64,000 nt of DNA from Micromonospora sp. MW-13 (lineage in GTDB: Bacteria > Actinomycetota > Actinomycetes > Mycobacteriales > Micromonosporaceae), in NCBI RefSeq assembly GCF_003434305.1, contig NZ_QKKX01000016.1, positions 59,062 through 123,061 of the forward strand, given 5' to 3'. The position numbers and the translations under genes are program-made. This document shows, one piece after another, positions 33,912-43,272 of this stretch (positions are counted from its first letter, which is position 1; each line of letters opens with the position of its first letter). A model generated the notes under the pieces. That model had not been told where the DNA came from. It saw only the letters and a program-made list of their open reading frames with translations, and did no database searches.

Positions 33912-34814
33912 TCAGCCGGCGAGGCCGCCCGGCTGGTCGCCCCTCACGACGGGGGCCCGGACCAGGTTGCCCCACTCGGTCCACGAGCCGTCGTAGTTGC
34001 GCACCTGCGGGTACCCGAGCAGGTGGCGCAGCACGAACCAGGTGTGGCTGGACCGTTCCCCGATCCGGCAGTACGCCACCACGTCGTCGGCCGGGCTCAA
34101 CCCGAGCTGGTCGCGATAGATGGCGCGCAGTTCGTCGGCGGACCGGAAGGTCCCGTCGTCGTTCGCGGCGGACTTCCAGGGCTTGTTCACCGCGCCCGGG
34201 ATGTGCCCGCCGCGCAGCGCGCCCTCCTGCGGGTAGTCCGGCATGTGCAGCATCTCGCCGGTGTACTCGCCCGGCGAGCGGACGTCGACCAGCGGCCGGC
34301 CGGCGGCCACGTGCGCCATCACCTGCTCCCGGTACGCCCGGATCGGCGCGTCGTCGCGCAGCGGCACCGGATACTCGGCGCGGGGCCGGGTCACCCTGTC
34401 CCGGGTCAGCTCGCGCCCCTCGGCGGCCCACTTCTGCCGGCCGCCGTCGAGCAGCCGCACGTCGGCGTGCCCGAAGAGGGAGAAGACCCAGAGCGCGTAC
34501 GCGGCCCACCAGTTGAAGTTGTCGCCGTAGAAGACGACGGTGTCGTCGCGGCCGATGCCCTTGGCGGCACACAGCTCGGCGAAGCTCCTGGCGTCCAGGT
34601 AGTCCCGGGTCACCTGGTCGTTCAGCTCGGTGTGCCAGTCGACCTTCACGGCACCCGGGATGTGCCCGGTGTCGTAGAGCAGCACGTCCTCGTCGGACTC
34701 GACCACCACCAGCCCCTCGTCGCCCAGGTGCTCGGCCAACCACTCGGTGGTGACCAGCCGCTGCGGGTCGGCGTACGACTGGAGGCGGGGGTTCGGATCA
34801 CTCGACACAGGCAT
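33912..34814 (-). CDS. sseA: Thiosulfate/3-mercaptopyruvate sulfurtransferase (SseA-like)
   Basis: This 300-aa protein has two rhodanese domains. The active site in the second is CRIGERSSH with Cys249; the first domain has the inactive-type signature YGDNFNWWA. The motif [10 protein letters not shown] near the end is typical of SseA. It transfers sulfane sulfur to acceptors. In mycobacteria SseA works with SufE, which is encoded next to it; here a SufE gene exists but about 4 kb away on the other strand. The start at 34814 ([13 protein letters not shown]) is favoured over longer frames. It is the last gene of a minus-strand group with an amidohydrolase-like protein and a GDSL hydrolase. Confidence 0.92.
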   Translation of the reverse strand: MPVSSDPNPRLQSYADPQRLVTTEWLAEHLGDEGLVVVESDEDVLLYDTGHIPGAVKVDWHTELNDQVTRDYLDARSFAELCAAKGIGRDDTVVFYGDNFNWWAAYALWVFSLFGHADVRLLDGGRQKWAAEGRELTRDRVTRPRAEYPVPLRDDAPIRAYREQVMAHVAAGRPLVDVRSPGEYTGEMLHMPDYPQEGALRGGHIPGAVNKPWKSAANDDGTFRSADELRAIYRDQLGLSPADDVVAYCRIGERSSHTWFVLRHLLGYPQVRNYDGSWTEWGNLVRAPVVRGDQPGGLAG

Positions 34815-34824
34815 GAGCCCCAAG

Positions 34825-35301
34825 TTACGCCGGGTTCCCGTCCGTCCGCCCGGCATCGGCGCGGCGGTACACCAGCCGGCCGGCCACCACCGTGGCGAGG
34901 CAGCTCCCGTCGTCGGCGAAGACGGCCAGGTCGGCGCGTTCGCCGACGTCCAGCGCCGGCGTCCGTACCCGGTCGAGGACCGCGACGTCGCCACGGATCG
35001 CCGCCGTCCGCAGCTCCGGGTCCGTGAGGTGTGCGGCCGGCACCGCCGCCGCCCCGGCCCGGAACAGGGCGTGCACCCGCTCGCGCGGGGTGGGGGCGGC
35101 CGGCAGCGGCGCGTCGTGCACCAGCGCCGGCCCGAGGGTCCCGGCCCACCGCCGCACCCGCACCCCCGGGTACGCCGCCAGCAGCTCGGCCAGCGGTGCG
35201 ACCGCCCCGATCCGGTGCCCGGTCACCAGCACGGCGTGGCCGGGCAGCGGTCGGTCGTCGAGGGTACGGCGCAGCAGCGGCGCGGCGTGCAGGGTGGACA
35301 T
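34825..35301 (-). CDS. Imidazolonepropionase-like short protein
   Basis: This 158-aa protein resembles the first and last strands of amidohydrolase/imidazolonepropionase composite domains ([24 protein letters not shown] and [24 protein letters not shown]) but lacks the metal-binding TIM barrel. Similar truncated 'imidazolonepropionase-like domain' proteins are found beside GDSL or sulfurtransferase genes in actinobacteria. No hydrolase activity is expected from the visible residues. It starts one base after the GDSL gene stop, so the two form an operon. Role unknown. Confidence 0.75.
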   Translation of the reverse strand: MSTLHAAPLLRRTLDDRPLPGHAVLVTGHRIGAVAPLAELLAAYPGVRVRRWAGTLGPALVHDAPLPAAPTPRERVHALFRAGAAAVPAAHLTDPELRTAAIRGDVAVLDRVRTPALDVGERADLAVFADDGSCLATVVAGRLVYRRADAGRTDGNPA

Positions 35302-35302
35302 G

Positions 35303-36070
35303 TCAGTCGGTGACGGGCCCGAGTTGGGGGCGCTTCGCGGTGACCGTGTCGCCGGACGACCGGCCGGTCAGCCGACGCTTGATCCACGGGGCCAGGTGCT
35401 GCCCGGCCCAGCGCAGGTCGGCGGCGCGGGCGGCCAGCCAGGGCGTCGGCGCCGGGTGCGGCGGGACCAGCAGCCAGTCCTCGTCGCAGCCGACACCGAG
35501 CGCGGTGAGCACCTGCCCGGCGACCCGCCGGTGCCCGGCCGGGGACAGGTGCAGCCGGTCGGTGCTCCACAGCATCGGATTGAGGAAGGTGTCGTCGGCG
35601 TACAGGTCGACCAGGATCGCGCCGTGCCGCTGCGCGGTCTCGCCGACGGCACGGTTGAGCAGATCGACCCGGGGGGCGACCAGCCGCTGCCCGGGCAGCC
35701 GGGCCATCACGTCGGCGAACCGGAACAGCACCACGTCCGCGCCGCCGGAGCGCAGCCGCCCCACCACGTCGTCGAAGCGCTCCACCAGGGCGTTCGGGTC
35801 GAAGGTACGGCGCAACACGTCGTTGCCGCCAGCGGCGAAGCTGATCAGGTCGGGCTTCATCGCCAGCGCGGCGGGCACCTGCTCGGCCACGACGTTGGGG
35901 AAGAGCCGACCCCGGATCGCCAGGTTCGCGTACCGGAAGTCGGGGCCGGCCCCGGCGGCGAGCCGGGTGGCCACCAGGTCCGCCCAGCCGCGGTAGGTGC
36001 CGTCCGGGTACGCGTCGTCCATGCCCTCGGTGAAGCTGTCCCCCACCGCCACGAAGCTGCGCCAGCGCAC
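35303..36070 (-). CDS. SGNH/GDSL-family hydrolase
   Basis: The 255-aa enzyme has block I AVGDSFTEG with the catalytic Ser12, a block II Gly region (YANLAIRGRLF), block III FAAGGNDV (Asn) and block V DRLHLSPAGH with the catalytic Asp-His pair. This is a full SGNH set. No signal peptide is seen, so it acts in the cytoplasm, perhaps as an acyl-esterase or deacetylase on a sugar or lipid. The start ATG at 36070 is directly followed by the beta-strand carrying Ser. It is divergent from proS (345 bp apart) and heads an operon with the downstream 158-aa protein. Confidence 0.92.
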   Translation of the reverse strand: MRWRSFVAVGDSFTEGMDDAYPDGTYRGWADLVATRLAAGAGPDFRYANLAIRGRLFPNVVAEQVPAALAMKPDLISFAAGGNDVLRRTFDPNALVERFDDVVGRLRSGGADVVLFRFADVMARLPGQRLVAPRVDLLNRAVGETAQRHGAILVDLYADDTFLNPMLWSTDRLHLSPAGHRRVAGQVLTALGVGCDEDWLLVPPHPAPTPWLAARAADLRWAGQHLAPWIKRRLTGRSSGDTVTAKRPQLGPVTD

Positions 36071-36415
36071 CGCACCCTCCCACGTGTGTCCTCGGATCGC
36101 CCTGCGCCGATCAGTCTGGCACCGCCGGCGGGGCCCGACACACCGGACCCGGGGCCGACGTGTCCCATCTCCCAGGGCTGGATCACCGATGGCTCGTCGG
36201 AGGGTCGACCGCCCCTCTCCGGTACGGCCCCCAAGCGACGAAGCGCTCGAACAGCTCCCGTGGCGTCGGGCCGTCGTGCGGGTTCAACCGGAACAGGCAC
36301 CACCAGGTTGACGGTCGCGTGTCTCTTCCGAGCGAGCGTGGCCGGCGTGACCGATGAATCGCCCACCGCCTGAATTGGATCGCCTTCTCTCCCGCGCCGG
36401 TCGTACGCTGCGCTG
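36071..36415. other. Intergenic region between GDSL gene and proS
   Basis: This 345-bp divergent region should hold both promoters. Next to proS, TACGCT (36404-36409) could be a -10 only 6 bp before the ATG, which would give an almost leaderless message. I see no T-box-like specifier or anti-terminator pairing, which is sometimes found upstream of tRNA synthetases. Confidence 0.45.
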
Positions 36416-38185
36416 ATGCTGCTGCGCACGTCGACCCTGCTGCTCCGGACCCTGCGCGAGGATCCGGCGGACGCGGAGGTGCCGAGCCACCGGCTCCTGC
36501 TGCGCGCCGGCTACGTCCGCCGCGCCGCCCCGGGCGGCTACACCTGGCTGCCGCTGGGCAAGCTGGTGCTCGACCGGGTGACCGAGGTGGTCCGGCGGGA
36601 GATGACCGCGATCGGCGACCAGGAGGTGCACTTCCCGGCGCTGCTGCCGGCCGAGCCCTACCGCACCAGCGGACGGTGGACGGAGTACGGCGACGACATC
36701 TTCACCCTGGCCGACCGGAGAGGCGCCGAGCACCTGCTCGCCCCGACCCACGAGGAACTGGCCGCGCTGCTGGTGAAGGACCTGTTCACCTCGTACCGGG
36801 ACTTCCCGGTGACGCTGTTCCAGATTCAGACGAAGTTCCGCGACGAGGCGCGCCCCCGGGCCGGGCTGTTGCGCGGGCGCGAGTTCCTGATGAAGGACGC
36901 GTACTCGTTCGACCTGGACGACGTGGGTCTCCGGGCGGCGTACGAGCGGCACCGCGCGGCGTACCGGCGGATCTTCGACCGGCTGGGGCTCGACCACACG
37001 GTGGTGCACGCGACGTCGGGGGCGATGGGCGGGTCGGCGTCGGAGGAGTTCCTGGCCGCCACGCCGGTGGGCGAGGACACCTTCGTCGGCTGCACCGCCT
37101 GCGACCACGCCGCCAACACCGAGGCGGTCGTCACCCGGGCCCCGGCCGGCGGCGACCCCGACGCGCAGCCGGCGGCGGCCGTGCACGACACCCCGGAGAC
37201 CCCGACGATCGCCGCGCTGGTCGAGCTGGCCAACGCCCGCCGCCTCGCCGGTCGCACCGACTGGACGGCCGCAGACACCCTGAAGAACGTCGTGCTGACC
37301 GTCCACCGGCCGGGCGCGGACGAGGCCGAGCTGCTGGTGGTCGGGCTGCCCGGCGACCGCGAGGTGGACCTGAGGCGGGTCGGGGCGGCGCTCGCCCCGG
37401 CCACCGTGGCGGTCTTCGACGGCTGGGCCGACCACCCGGAGCTGGTGCGCGGGTACATCGGCCCGCAACTGCTCGGCAAGCTGGGGATCCGGTACCTGGT
37501 CGACCCCCGGGTGGTCGCCGGCACCGCCTGGCTGACCGGCGCGAACGAGCCGAACCGGCACGCCACCGACGTGGTGTGCGGGCGGGACTTCATCCCGGAC
37601 GGCACGATCGAGGCGGCCGAGGTGCTCCCGGGCGACCCGTGCCCGGCCTGCGACGCCGGCACCCTGACGATGCGGCGCGGGATCGAGGTCGGGCACATCT
37701 TCCAGCTCGGCCGGCGGTACACCGACGCGTTCGCCGTCGACGTGCTCGGCCCGGCCGGCAAGCCGGTCCGCCCCACCATGGGCTGCTACGGGATCGGGGT
37801 GTCCCGGGCGGTCGCCGCGATCGCCGAACAGCACCACGACGAGCGGGGGCTGGTCTGGCCGGCGGCGGTCGCACCGTGCGACGTACACCTGGTGGCGGCG
37901 GGGAAGGGGCCGCAGCTCGACGCGGCGCTCGACCTCGGCGAGCGGCTGGCCGCCGCGGGCCTGCGGGTGCTGGTCGACGACCGCACCCACGTCTCGGCCG
38001 GGGTGAAGTTCACCGACGCCGAGCTGATCGGCATCCCGCGCGCCGTCGTGGTCGGCCGCCGCCTCGCCGACGGGTACGTCGAGCTGCGCGACCGGGCCAC
38101 CGGCGCGCGGACCGAGCTGCCGGTGGACGGACTCGTCGACCGGCTGCGGGACGAGGTGCCACGCATTCGGGGCGACAAGGTGTGA
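36416..38185 (+). CDS. proS: Prolyl-tRNA synthetase (bacterial type)
   Basis: The 589-aa class II synthetase has motif 1 at about 30-60 ([20 protein letters not shown]), motif 2 around [26 protein letters not shown] (about 141-165), an inserted YbaK-like editing domain (about 235-390, with TLKNVVLTV and [11 protein letters not shown]) and motif 3 [19 protein letters not shown], then an anticodon domain ([24 protein letters not shown]). Length and layout match bacterial ProRS. The ATG at 36416 has no clear ribosome site, consistent with leaderless translation. It is followed 59 bp later by a CBS gene on the same strand. Confidence 0.96.
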   Translation: MLLRTSTLLLRTLREDPADAEVPSHRLLLRAGYVRRAAPGGYTWLPLGKLVLDRVTEVVRREMTAIGDQEVHFPALLPAEPYRTSGRWTEYGDDIFTLADRRGAEHLLAPTHEELAALLVKDLFTSYRDFPVTLFQIQTKFRDEARPRAGLLRGREFLMKDAYSFDLDDVGLRAAYERHRAAYRRIFDRLGLDHTVVHATSGAMGGSASEEFLAATPVGEDTFVGCTACDHAANTEAVVTRAPAGGDPDAQPAAAVHDTPETPTIAALVELANARRLAGRTDWTAADTLKNVVLTVHRPGADEAELLVVGLPGDREVDLRRVGAALAPATVAVFDGWADHPELVRGYIGPQLLGKLGIRYLVDPRVVAGTAWLTGANEPNRHATDVVCGRDFIPDGTIEAAEVLPGDPCPACDAGTLTMRRGIEVGHIFQLGRRYTDAFAVDVLGPAGKPVRPTMGCYGIGVSRAVAAIAEQHHDERGLVWPAAVAPCDVHLVAAGKGPQLDAALDLGERLAAAGLRVLVDDRTHVSAGVKFTDAELIGIPRAVVVGRRLADGYVELRDRATGARTELPVDGLVDRLRDEVPRIRGDKV

Positions 38186-38244
38186 CGACGGCCGAACTGG
38201 GTACCGGTTTCCGAATCGGCACAGGTGCGCATTCGGAGGCTTTC

Positions 38245-38670
38245 ATGACCGGTTACCGGGTCAGCGACGTGATGACCAAGCAGGTGGTCTACCTGTCCGC
38301 GGAGACCACCCTGGACGAGGCGGCCAGGGTGATGAAGGAGTCGGACATCGGCGACGTGGTGGTCACCGACGGCGCCAGCCTCGCCGGCATGCTGACCGAC
38401 CGCGACATCGTGGTCCGGGCGGTGGCCGAGCGCAGCGACCCGGCCAGCACCACCATCGGCTCGATCATCACCCGGGAGGTGGTGATGATCGAGCAGCACT
38501 CGACCGCCGGGGAGGCGGCCTCGCTGATGCGCGAGCGCGGCGTCCGCCGCATCCTCGTCTGCGACAACGAGCGCAAGCTCGTCGGCATCGTCTCCCTCGG
38601 CGACCTCGCCATGCAGCTCGACCCCAGCTCCGCCCTCAGCGACATCAGCGAGCAGGCCCCGGCCAGTTGA
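38245..38670 (+). CDS. Two-CBS-domain protein
   Basis: The 141-aa cytosolic protein is made of two CBS motifs: VSDVMTKQVVYLSAETTLDEAARVMKE...GMLTDRDIVVRAV and ITREVVMIEQHSTAGEAASLM...VGIVSLGDLAMQL. Such stand-alone CBS pairs bind adenine nucleotides (AMP, ATP, or S-adenosyl compounds) and act as energy-state sensors for partner proteins. GGAGG precedes the ATG at 38245. It could be co-transcribed with proS. The partner is not identifiable. Confidence 0.93.
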   Translation: MTGYRVSDVMTKQVVYLSAETTLDEAARVMKESDIGDVVVTDGASLAGMLTDRDIVVRAVAERSDPASTTIGSIITREVVMIEQHSTAGEAASLMRERGVRRILVCDNERKLVGIVSLGDLAMQLDPSSALSDISEQAPAS

Positions 38671-38737
38671 CGGGCGCGCCCCTCCCGACGCCTCCGCGAG
38701 CGGAGGGGCCACCTGACCACGCCGGTAACCTGACGGG

Positions 38738-39169
38738 ATGCCCGAGATGCCGACCAAGCTGGCCGAGATCGTCGACGAGTTCGCCGCCGCGCCCCGCGAC
38801 GTGGTGCTGGAGATGCTGCTGGAGTACGCCGACGTCATCCCGCCGCTGCCCGAGGAGCTGGCCGGCCGGGAGGGCATGGAACAGGTCCCCGAGTGCCAGA
38901 CGGCGTTCTTCCTGCGCGCCGAGGTCGCGCCGGACGGCACGGTGACCACCTGGTTCGACTGCCCGCCGGAGGCGCCGACCACCCGCGCCTTCGCGGGCAT
39001 CCTCGGCGAGGGGTTGGCCGGGGCGAGCGCCGCGGAGGTGCTCGCCGTGCCGGACGACCTCTACCAGCGGATGGGGCTGGCCCAGGCGATCAGCCCACTG
39101 CGGGTCCGGGGCGGCACGGCGATCCTGGCCCGACTCAAGCGCCAGGTCCGGGAGCAGGTCGCCGCCTGA
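38738..39169 (+). CDS. sufE: SufE-family Fe-S assembly sulfur acceptor
   Basis: The 143-aa protein is a SufE homologue. The conserved EQVPECQT motif carries the sulfur-accepting Cys53, and the rest (TRAFAGILGEGLAGASAAEVL, LSPLRV-type ISPLRVRGG) matches the family. It accepts persulfide sulfur from a cysteine desulfurase or rhodanese. An SseA-type sulfurtransferase lies 4 kb to the left, and the two are adjacent in mycobacteria. Length is normal. The ATG at 38738 has only a weak ribosome site. Confidence 0.94.
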   Translation: MPEMPTKLAEIVDEFAAAPRDVVLEMLLEYADVIPPLPEELAGREGMEQVPECQTAFFLRAEVAPDGTVTTWFDCPPEAPTTRAFAGILGEGLAGASAAEVLAVPDDLYQRMGLAQAISPLRVRGGTAILARLKRQVREQVAA

Positions 39170-39333
39170 CGCCGCGAAACCCGACCCCGAGCCCGGCGCG
39201 GGCTCGACCGACCCGGCGCGGGTCGTCGACGGGCCTGGTCGGCCAAGTCGGTGGTGGCGCCGGGGCGACCCGGCCGGCCCGTTTCCCGTCACATCCGGGA
39301 ACAGCCGCGCCGGTCGGCGGGTTGTCCCCGGTC

Positions 39334-39969
39334 ATGGAGATCGAGATCTACGCCGACGTGGCCTGCCCCTGGTGCTACATCGGCAAGCGCCGGCTGGAGC
39401 AGGCCCTGGAGTCGTACGACGGTGCGGTGACGATCCGGTACCGGCCGTTCCAGCTCGACCCGTCGCCGGTGCCGGCCCCGCAGCCGCTCGTGACGGGGCT
39501 GGCCGCGAAGTTCGGCAGCCGGGAACGGGTCGAGCAGATGTTCAGCCACGTGACCGGCGTCGCGGCGGACGCGGGGCTGCGGCTGGACTTCGACCGGGCG
39601 GTCACCGCCAACACGTTCGACGCCCACCGGCTCGTCCGGTACGCCACCGGACAGGGCCTCGCCGCCGAGACCGTGGACGCCCTGTACCGGGCCCACTTCA
39701 CCGACGGCGTGGACGTCGGGTCGCGGGCGGAGCTGGCCCGGCTCGCCGCCGGAGTCGGGCTCGACGAGGCCGAGGTGCGGGCCCACCTCGACTCCGGGGA
39801 GGGGTCGGCGGAGGTCGCCGCCGAGCTGGCCGCCGCCCGGGAGTTGGGCGTCACCAGTGTCCCGACGTTCGTGCTGGCCGGGAAGTACGCGGTCACCGGG
39901 GCGCAGGAGCCGCAGACCCTGCTGGCCGCCCTGGCCGAGGTGGAGCAGCGCGAGGCGAGCGCCCGCTGA
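39334..39969 (+). CDS. DsbA-family FrnE-like oxidoreductase
   Basis: The 211-aa thioredoxin-fold protein begins MEIEIYADVACPWCYIGKRR, with the CPWC redox pair at Cys11/Cys14. The helical insertion (about 60-150) and the cis-Pro motif TSVPTFVL follow the FrnE/2-hydroxychromene isomerase-like DsbA pattern. There is no signal peptide, so it works in the cytosol, possibly in polyketide or redox metabolism. The start at 39334 is fixed by the beta-strand before CPWC. It sits 164 bp after sufE on the same strand. A parS-like sequence follows its stop. Confidence 0.92.
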   Translation: MEIEIYADVACPWCYIGKRRLEQALESYDGAVTIRYRPFQLDPSPVPAPQPLVTGLAAKFGSRERVEQMFSHVTGVAADAGLRLDFDRAVTANTFDAHRLVRYATGQGLAAETVDALYRAHFTDGVDVGSRAELARLAAGVGLDEAEVRAHLDSGEGSAEVAAELAAARELGVTSVPTFVLAGKYAVTGAQEPQTLLAALAEVEQREASAR

Positions 39970-39985
39970 CCATCGAAGATCACGA

Positions 39986-40001
39986 TGTTTCACGTGCAAC
40001 A
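39986..40001. promoter_or_regulatory. parS-like ParB-binding site
   Basis: TGTTTCACGTGCAACA matches the consensus TGTTTCACGTGAAACA at 15 of 16 positions; only position 12 differs. It lies in the short gap between two genes, within an origin-proximal neighbourhood where actinobacterial parS sites cluster. It is also enclosed by CGATGTT/AACATCG arms (39983-39989, 40001-40007). Confidence 0.75.
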
Positions 40002-40020
40002 ACATCGACATAGTTGAAGC

Positions 40021-40569
40021 TCACGCCGGTCTGGCCAGGCCCTCCACCACCCGCGCGCCGGGCAGCGCGCCGAGGGCCGGCCCCGGCAGGGCGATCTTGC
40101 TGTGCCGCACGCCCGAGCCGATGATGACGTGCGGGGCGGCGATCACCCGCGCGTCCACCAGGATCGGCCAGTCCTCGGGCAGCCCGATCGGGGTGATCCC
40201 GCCGTACTGCATCCCGGTCGCCGCGACCGCGTCGGCCATCGGGGCGAAGCTCGCCTTACGCACGTCGAGCGTCCGGCGGGCCACCCCGTTCACGTCGACA
40301 CGCGTCGTGGCGAGCACGACGCAGGCGGCGTACCGCACCTCGCCCTCGCGCCGGCCCGCGACCACCACGCAGTTCGCCGACACGTCCAGCCCCACCTCGT
40401 ACGCGGCGCAGAACGCGGCGGTGTCGGCGAGGTCGGCGTCGATCGGCGCGACCAGCACGTCGTCGACGTCCACCGGCGCGTCAGCGGACCACCGCCCGAT
40501 CGCGGCGGCCACCGGAGGCGCCAGCAGGTCCAGGCGGGTACGGGCGGGCTCGGTCTTCAGCGTCCCCAT
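40021..40569 (-). CDS. YbaK/ProX-type aminoacyl-tRNA deacylase
   Basis: The 182-aa protein is a stand-alone YbaK-like editing domain. Features are DTAAFCAAYEV (N-terminal helix), NCVVVAGRREGEVRYAACVVL, DVRKASFA (conserved Lys) and the GGITPIGLP substrate-loop motif, followed by HVIIGSG-type strands. It hydrolyses mischarged aminoacyl-tRNAs, for example Cys-tRNA(Pro) or Ala-tRNA(Pro), consistent with the nearby proS only in theme. I chose the ATG at 40569 (MGTLKTEPARTR); an in-frame extension exists but reads like noise. Confidence 0.9.
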   Translation of the reverse strand: MGTLKTEPARTRLDLLAPPVAAAIGRWSADAPVDVDDVLVAPIDADLADTAAFCAAYEVGLDVSANCVVVAGRREGEVRYAACVVLATTRVDVNGVARRTLDVRKASFAPMADAVAATGMQYGGITPIGLPEDWPILVDARVIAAPHVIIGSGVRHSKIALPGPALGALPGARVVEGLARPA

Positions 40570-40619
40570 CACGGGTGGATCCTCGCACCCCGCCATCCCA
40601 CGCGCTCGCGGCGGCCCGT

Positions 40620-40657
40620 CGTGGGTCGGCCCGGCCCCGTGCCCGGGCCGACCCACG
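40620..40657 (-). terminator. Hairpin terminator after small membrane protein gene
   Basis: A perfect 15-bp stem (40620-40634 with 40643-40657) with an 8-nt loop lies about 35 nt beyond the stop of the 64-aa gene. Confidence 0.78.
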
Positions 40658-40692
40658 GGACCCGCTCCGCCCCGATCGGAACGGGCGACCCG

Positions 40693-40887
40693 TCAGCCGT
40701 TGGCGACGAACGGGTTGTCTCGGACGAACGTCCGGTCCCCGGCGGCGGCGACCTCCTCGGCACGGAGCAGGCCGGGCCGGCGGGCCTCCAGATCCTCGAA
40801 GGCGTGCCGGACGGCGATCCGGATCACCCCGTAGAGGAACACGAATCCGCAGACGTAGAGAATCACGGTGGTGACGAGAACCAGCAT
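40693..40887 (-). CDS. Small single-span membrane protein
   Basis: The 64-aa product starts MLVLVTTVILYVCGFVFLYG with one membrane span, followed by a charged cytoplasmic tail (AVRHAFEDLEARRPGLLRAEEVAAAGDRTF). Its position between two genes and the strong hairpin after it support a real gene, but its family is not known to me. The ribosome site is weak. It lies 37 bp after the stop of the NAD(P)-binding protein on the same strand, so it could belong to that operon. Confidence 0.65.
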   Translation of the reverse strand: MLVLVTTVILYVCGFVFLYGVIRIAVRHAFEDLEARRPGLLRAEEVAAAGDRTFVRDNPFVANG

Positions 40888-40924
40888 GAGGTCACCGTAG
40901 GCAGCCGGCGAACGAGTGGACCGC

Positions 40925-41710
40925 TCACCTCCGGCCGGTTCCCCCGTACGTGTCGGCCAGGTGGTCGGCCCAGCTCCGGGTGCCCGTCGGGGCCGCCCGG
41001 GTGGTGAGCGCACCGGAGCGCAGGGCCCGCCCGAGCCGCCCCGGAACGCGCACGGGCAACAGCGGGCGGCGCGATCCCCGAGCGGTACGCCACGCCTCCA
41101 CCGCCGCGTCGAAGCGCAGCGCCTGCGGGCCGCCGTACTCCTCGATGCCCTCCAGCGGACCGGCGGCGAGCCGCCCGGAGAGCCGGGCGGCCACCTCGCC
41201 CGCGTCGACCGGCTGGGCGAGCACCGCCCGGTCGCCGATCACCGGGCCGAGCCGGCCCGCCAGGGCCAGCAGGTCGTCGAGGAAGGGGTGGAACTGGGTG
41301 GCCCGCAGCACCGACCAGGGCACCGGCCCGGCGGCGACCACCCGCTCGGCGGCCAGCTTGTGCCGGTAGTACGGGAACGGCACCCGGTCCACCCCGACGA
41401 TCGAGACGTAGAGCAGGTGGCCGACCCCGGCCCGGCCGGCCGCGACAGCCAGCCGACGGGTGCCGAGCACGTCGACCTGGTGGGTGCGTCGCCCGCCGCC
41501 CGGCGTGGAGGCCAGGTGCAGGACGGCTGCCACCCCGGCCACCGCGTCGGGCAGCCCCTCGCCGGTGGCCAGGTCCCCCGTCACCCACTCCGCGGCCTGG
41601 TCGCCGTGCGGCCGGCGGCTCATCGCCCGCACGACGAAACCGTCTTCTCGCAGCCGCGGTAGCACCGCCCGCCCGAGCGCACCCGACGCCCCGGTCACCA
41701 GCACCTTCAT
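40925..41710 (-). CDS. NAD(P)-binding SDR-like protein (NmrA/atypical)
   Basis: The 261-aa protein is an atypical short-chain dehydrogenase/NmrA-like fold. The N-terminal TGASGALGRAVL (5-16) is a nucleotide-binding loop, followed by the specificity region AMSRRPHG (Arg suggests NADP) and HLASTPGG. A YxxxK catalytic pair is not clear (PYYRHKLAAE has YYRHK, which could serve). The start at 41710 has GGGAGG. Such proteins often act as quinone- or redox-dependent regulators or flavin reductases. It is followed by the 64-aa membrane protein gene. Confidence 0.85.
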   Translation of the reverse strand: MKVLVTGASGALGRAVLPRLREDGFVVRAMSRRPHGDQAAEWVTGDLATGEGLPDAVAGVAAVLHLASTPGGGRRTHQVDVLGTRRLAVAAGRAGVGHLLYVSIVGVDRVPFPYYRHKLAAERVVAAGPVPWSVLRATQFHPFLDDLLALAGRLGPVIGDRAVLAQPVDAGEVAARLSGRLAAGPLEGIEEYGGPQALRFDAAVEAWRTARGSRRPLLPVRVPGRLGRALRSGALTTRAAPTGTRSWADHLADTYGGTGRR

Positions 41711-41847
41711 GGCACCTCCCTCGCGGAGCCCTCGCGGGGCGTCCACCCTCCCGACGAGCCGGCCGGCCGAATCGTGACGATGTCGGTCCGCGCCGGCGGC
41801 CCGAGGACCGCGCGGGTGGTCGGGGAGCGGCGGCGGGAGCGGTTCCG

Positions 41848-43272
41848 TCAGCCGGCCGGCCGGGCCGGGGCCGGAACCACCCGGCCGGCGAGCAGGACGC
41901 CCACCGCGGCCAGGGCGGCGGCGACCACGAGGACGGCGGTGTAGCTGCCCGGGCCCGGCACCGCCCCGACCGCGAGCACCGCGCCGGTCAGCGCCAGCAC
42001 CGCCGCCGCGAACAGCGAGTCGCCAAGTTGCAGGGAGGAGCTGTTGCGCCCCTGCTCGCCGGGGGCCGACAGCTCCAGGGTGAGCACCGACAGCGACGGG
42101 TACAGCAGCCCCATCCCGAGCCCGGCGACGGCCCAGCCGAGCACGCCGACCGGCAGCGGCACCGCCGGCCACACCGCGAGCGCCACCGTGGCCGTCCCGA
42201 CGGCGATGCAGACCAGTCCGGCCCGCACGAGGGTGGCCGGCGAACGGGGCACGGGCAGCCGCACCCGGCCCCCGCTCACCGGGGCGCTGCCCGGCGCGGG
42301 CAGCCGGCCCTGCAACCAGGACCCGGCCGACCAGGAGAGCGCCCCGACGGTGAGCATCAGGCCCGCCTCGGTCGGCGACAGCCCGCGCTCCCGGGAGAGC
42401 ATCAGCGGGATCACCACCTCCGCGCTGGCGAACGCGGCGGAGGCCAGCCCGCGCAGCCCGATCACCGTCGGCAGGCCCCGGCCGGCGCGCAGGAAACCGG
42501 CCGGCAGCAGACGCGGGGCGCAACACAGCAGTCCGGCGAGCGCCGCTGCCACCAGTCCGACCGCCGCGGCGCCGCGCTGCTGCCCCCCGTAGTGCAGCAA
42601 CGCGGCGCTCACCCCCGCCCCGCAGGCCCAGCCGACCCGGGCCGCCGCGCCGGAGGCCAGCCGGACGGCGGGCGAGACGACGGTCCGCAGGCCCGGCTGG
42701 ACCAGCAGCACCGCCGGCACCGCCACCGCCGGCACCGCCAGGAAGACCCAGCGCCAGCCGAGGTGCTCGACCACCAGACCGGCCAGCGCCGGCCCGACCA
42801 ACGACGGTACGACCCAGGCCGCCGCGAACGCGGCGAAGATCCGCCGGTGCAGCACCTCCGGGTACGCCCGCCCGACCACCACGTACAGCGCCACCGAGAG
42901 CAGGCCGGAGCCGAAACCCTGCACCAGCCGGCCCACCACCAGCACGCCCATCGCCGACGCGGTGCCGGCGAGCAGGAGCCCGACGACGAACCACGCCACC
43001 CCGTGCCACACCGGTGCCCGGGGACCCCGCGCGTCGCACCAGATGCCGGAGACCACCATGGCCACCACGCCGGAGGCGAAGGGACCGCCGAACGCCAGCC
43101 CGTACCAGGACAGCCCGTCGAGGCTGCGGGCCACTGTGGGCATCGCGGTGCCGACGGCGAGCGCCTCGAACGCGATCAGCGAGACCAGGGCCACCACGCC
43201 CACCGTCATGGCCCGCAGGCGCGGGGCGAACAGGCGGTCCGGCGCGACCGGGCCCGCGACCGCGGCGGTCAT
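41848..43272 (-). CDS. MFS multidrug-type transporter
   Basis: The 474-aa protein has 12-14 predicted membrane spans and drug:H+ antiporter signatures: FEALAVGTAMPTVARSL (motif D1-like), GRLVQGFGSGLLSVALYVVVG (motif A/B region), VGPALAGLVVEHLGWRWVFL (motif C-like GPxLxG). It likely exports a small toxic compound. The start at 43272 (MTAAVAGPVAP) follows two adjacent helices of plausible coding. A MerR-type dyad 130-150 bp upstream suggests drug-responsive activation. It is divergent from the large P-type ATPase. No regulator gene is adjacent. Confidence 0.88.
   Translation of the reverse strand: MTAAVAGPVAPDRLFAPRLRAMTVGVVALVSLIAFEALAVGTAMPTVARSLDGLSWYGLAFGGPFASGVVAMVVSGIWCDARGPRAPVWHGVAWFVVGLLLAGTASAMGVLVVGRLVQGFGSGLLSVALYVVVGRAYPEVLHRRIFAAFAAAWVVPSLVGPALAGLVVEHLGWRWVFLAVPAVAVPAVLLVQPGLRTVVSPAVRLASGAAARVGWACGAGVSAALLHYGGQQRGAAAVGLVAAALAGLLCCAPRLLPAGFLRAGRGLPTVIGLRGLASAAFASAEVVIPLMLSRERGLSPTEAGLMLTVGALSWSAGSWLQGRLPAPGSAPVSGGRVRLPVPRSPATLVRAGLVCIAVGTATVALAVWPAVPLPVGVLGWAVAGLGMGLLYPSLSVLTLELSAPGEQGRNSSSLQLGDSLFAAAVLALTGAVLAVGAVPGPGSYTAVLVVAAALAAVGVLLAGRVVPAPARPAG

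Noticed and set aside
36071..36415. T-box riboswitch before proS
   Set aside because: No specifier loop or T-box sequence could be found; the start seems almost leaderless.
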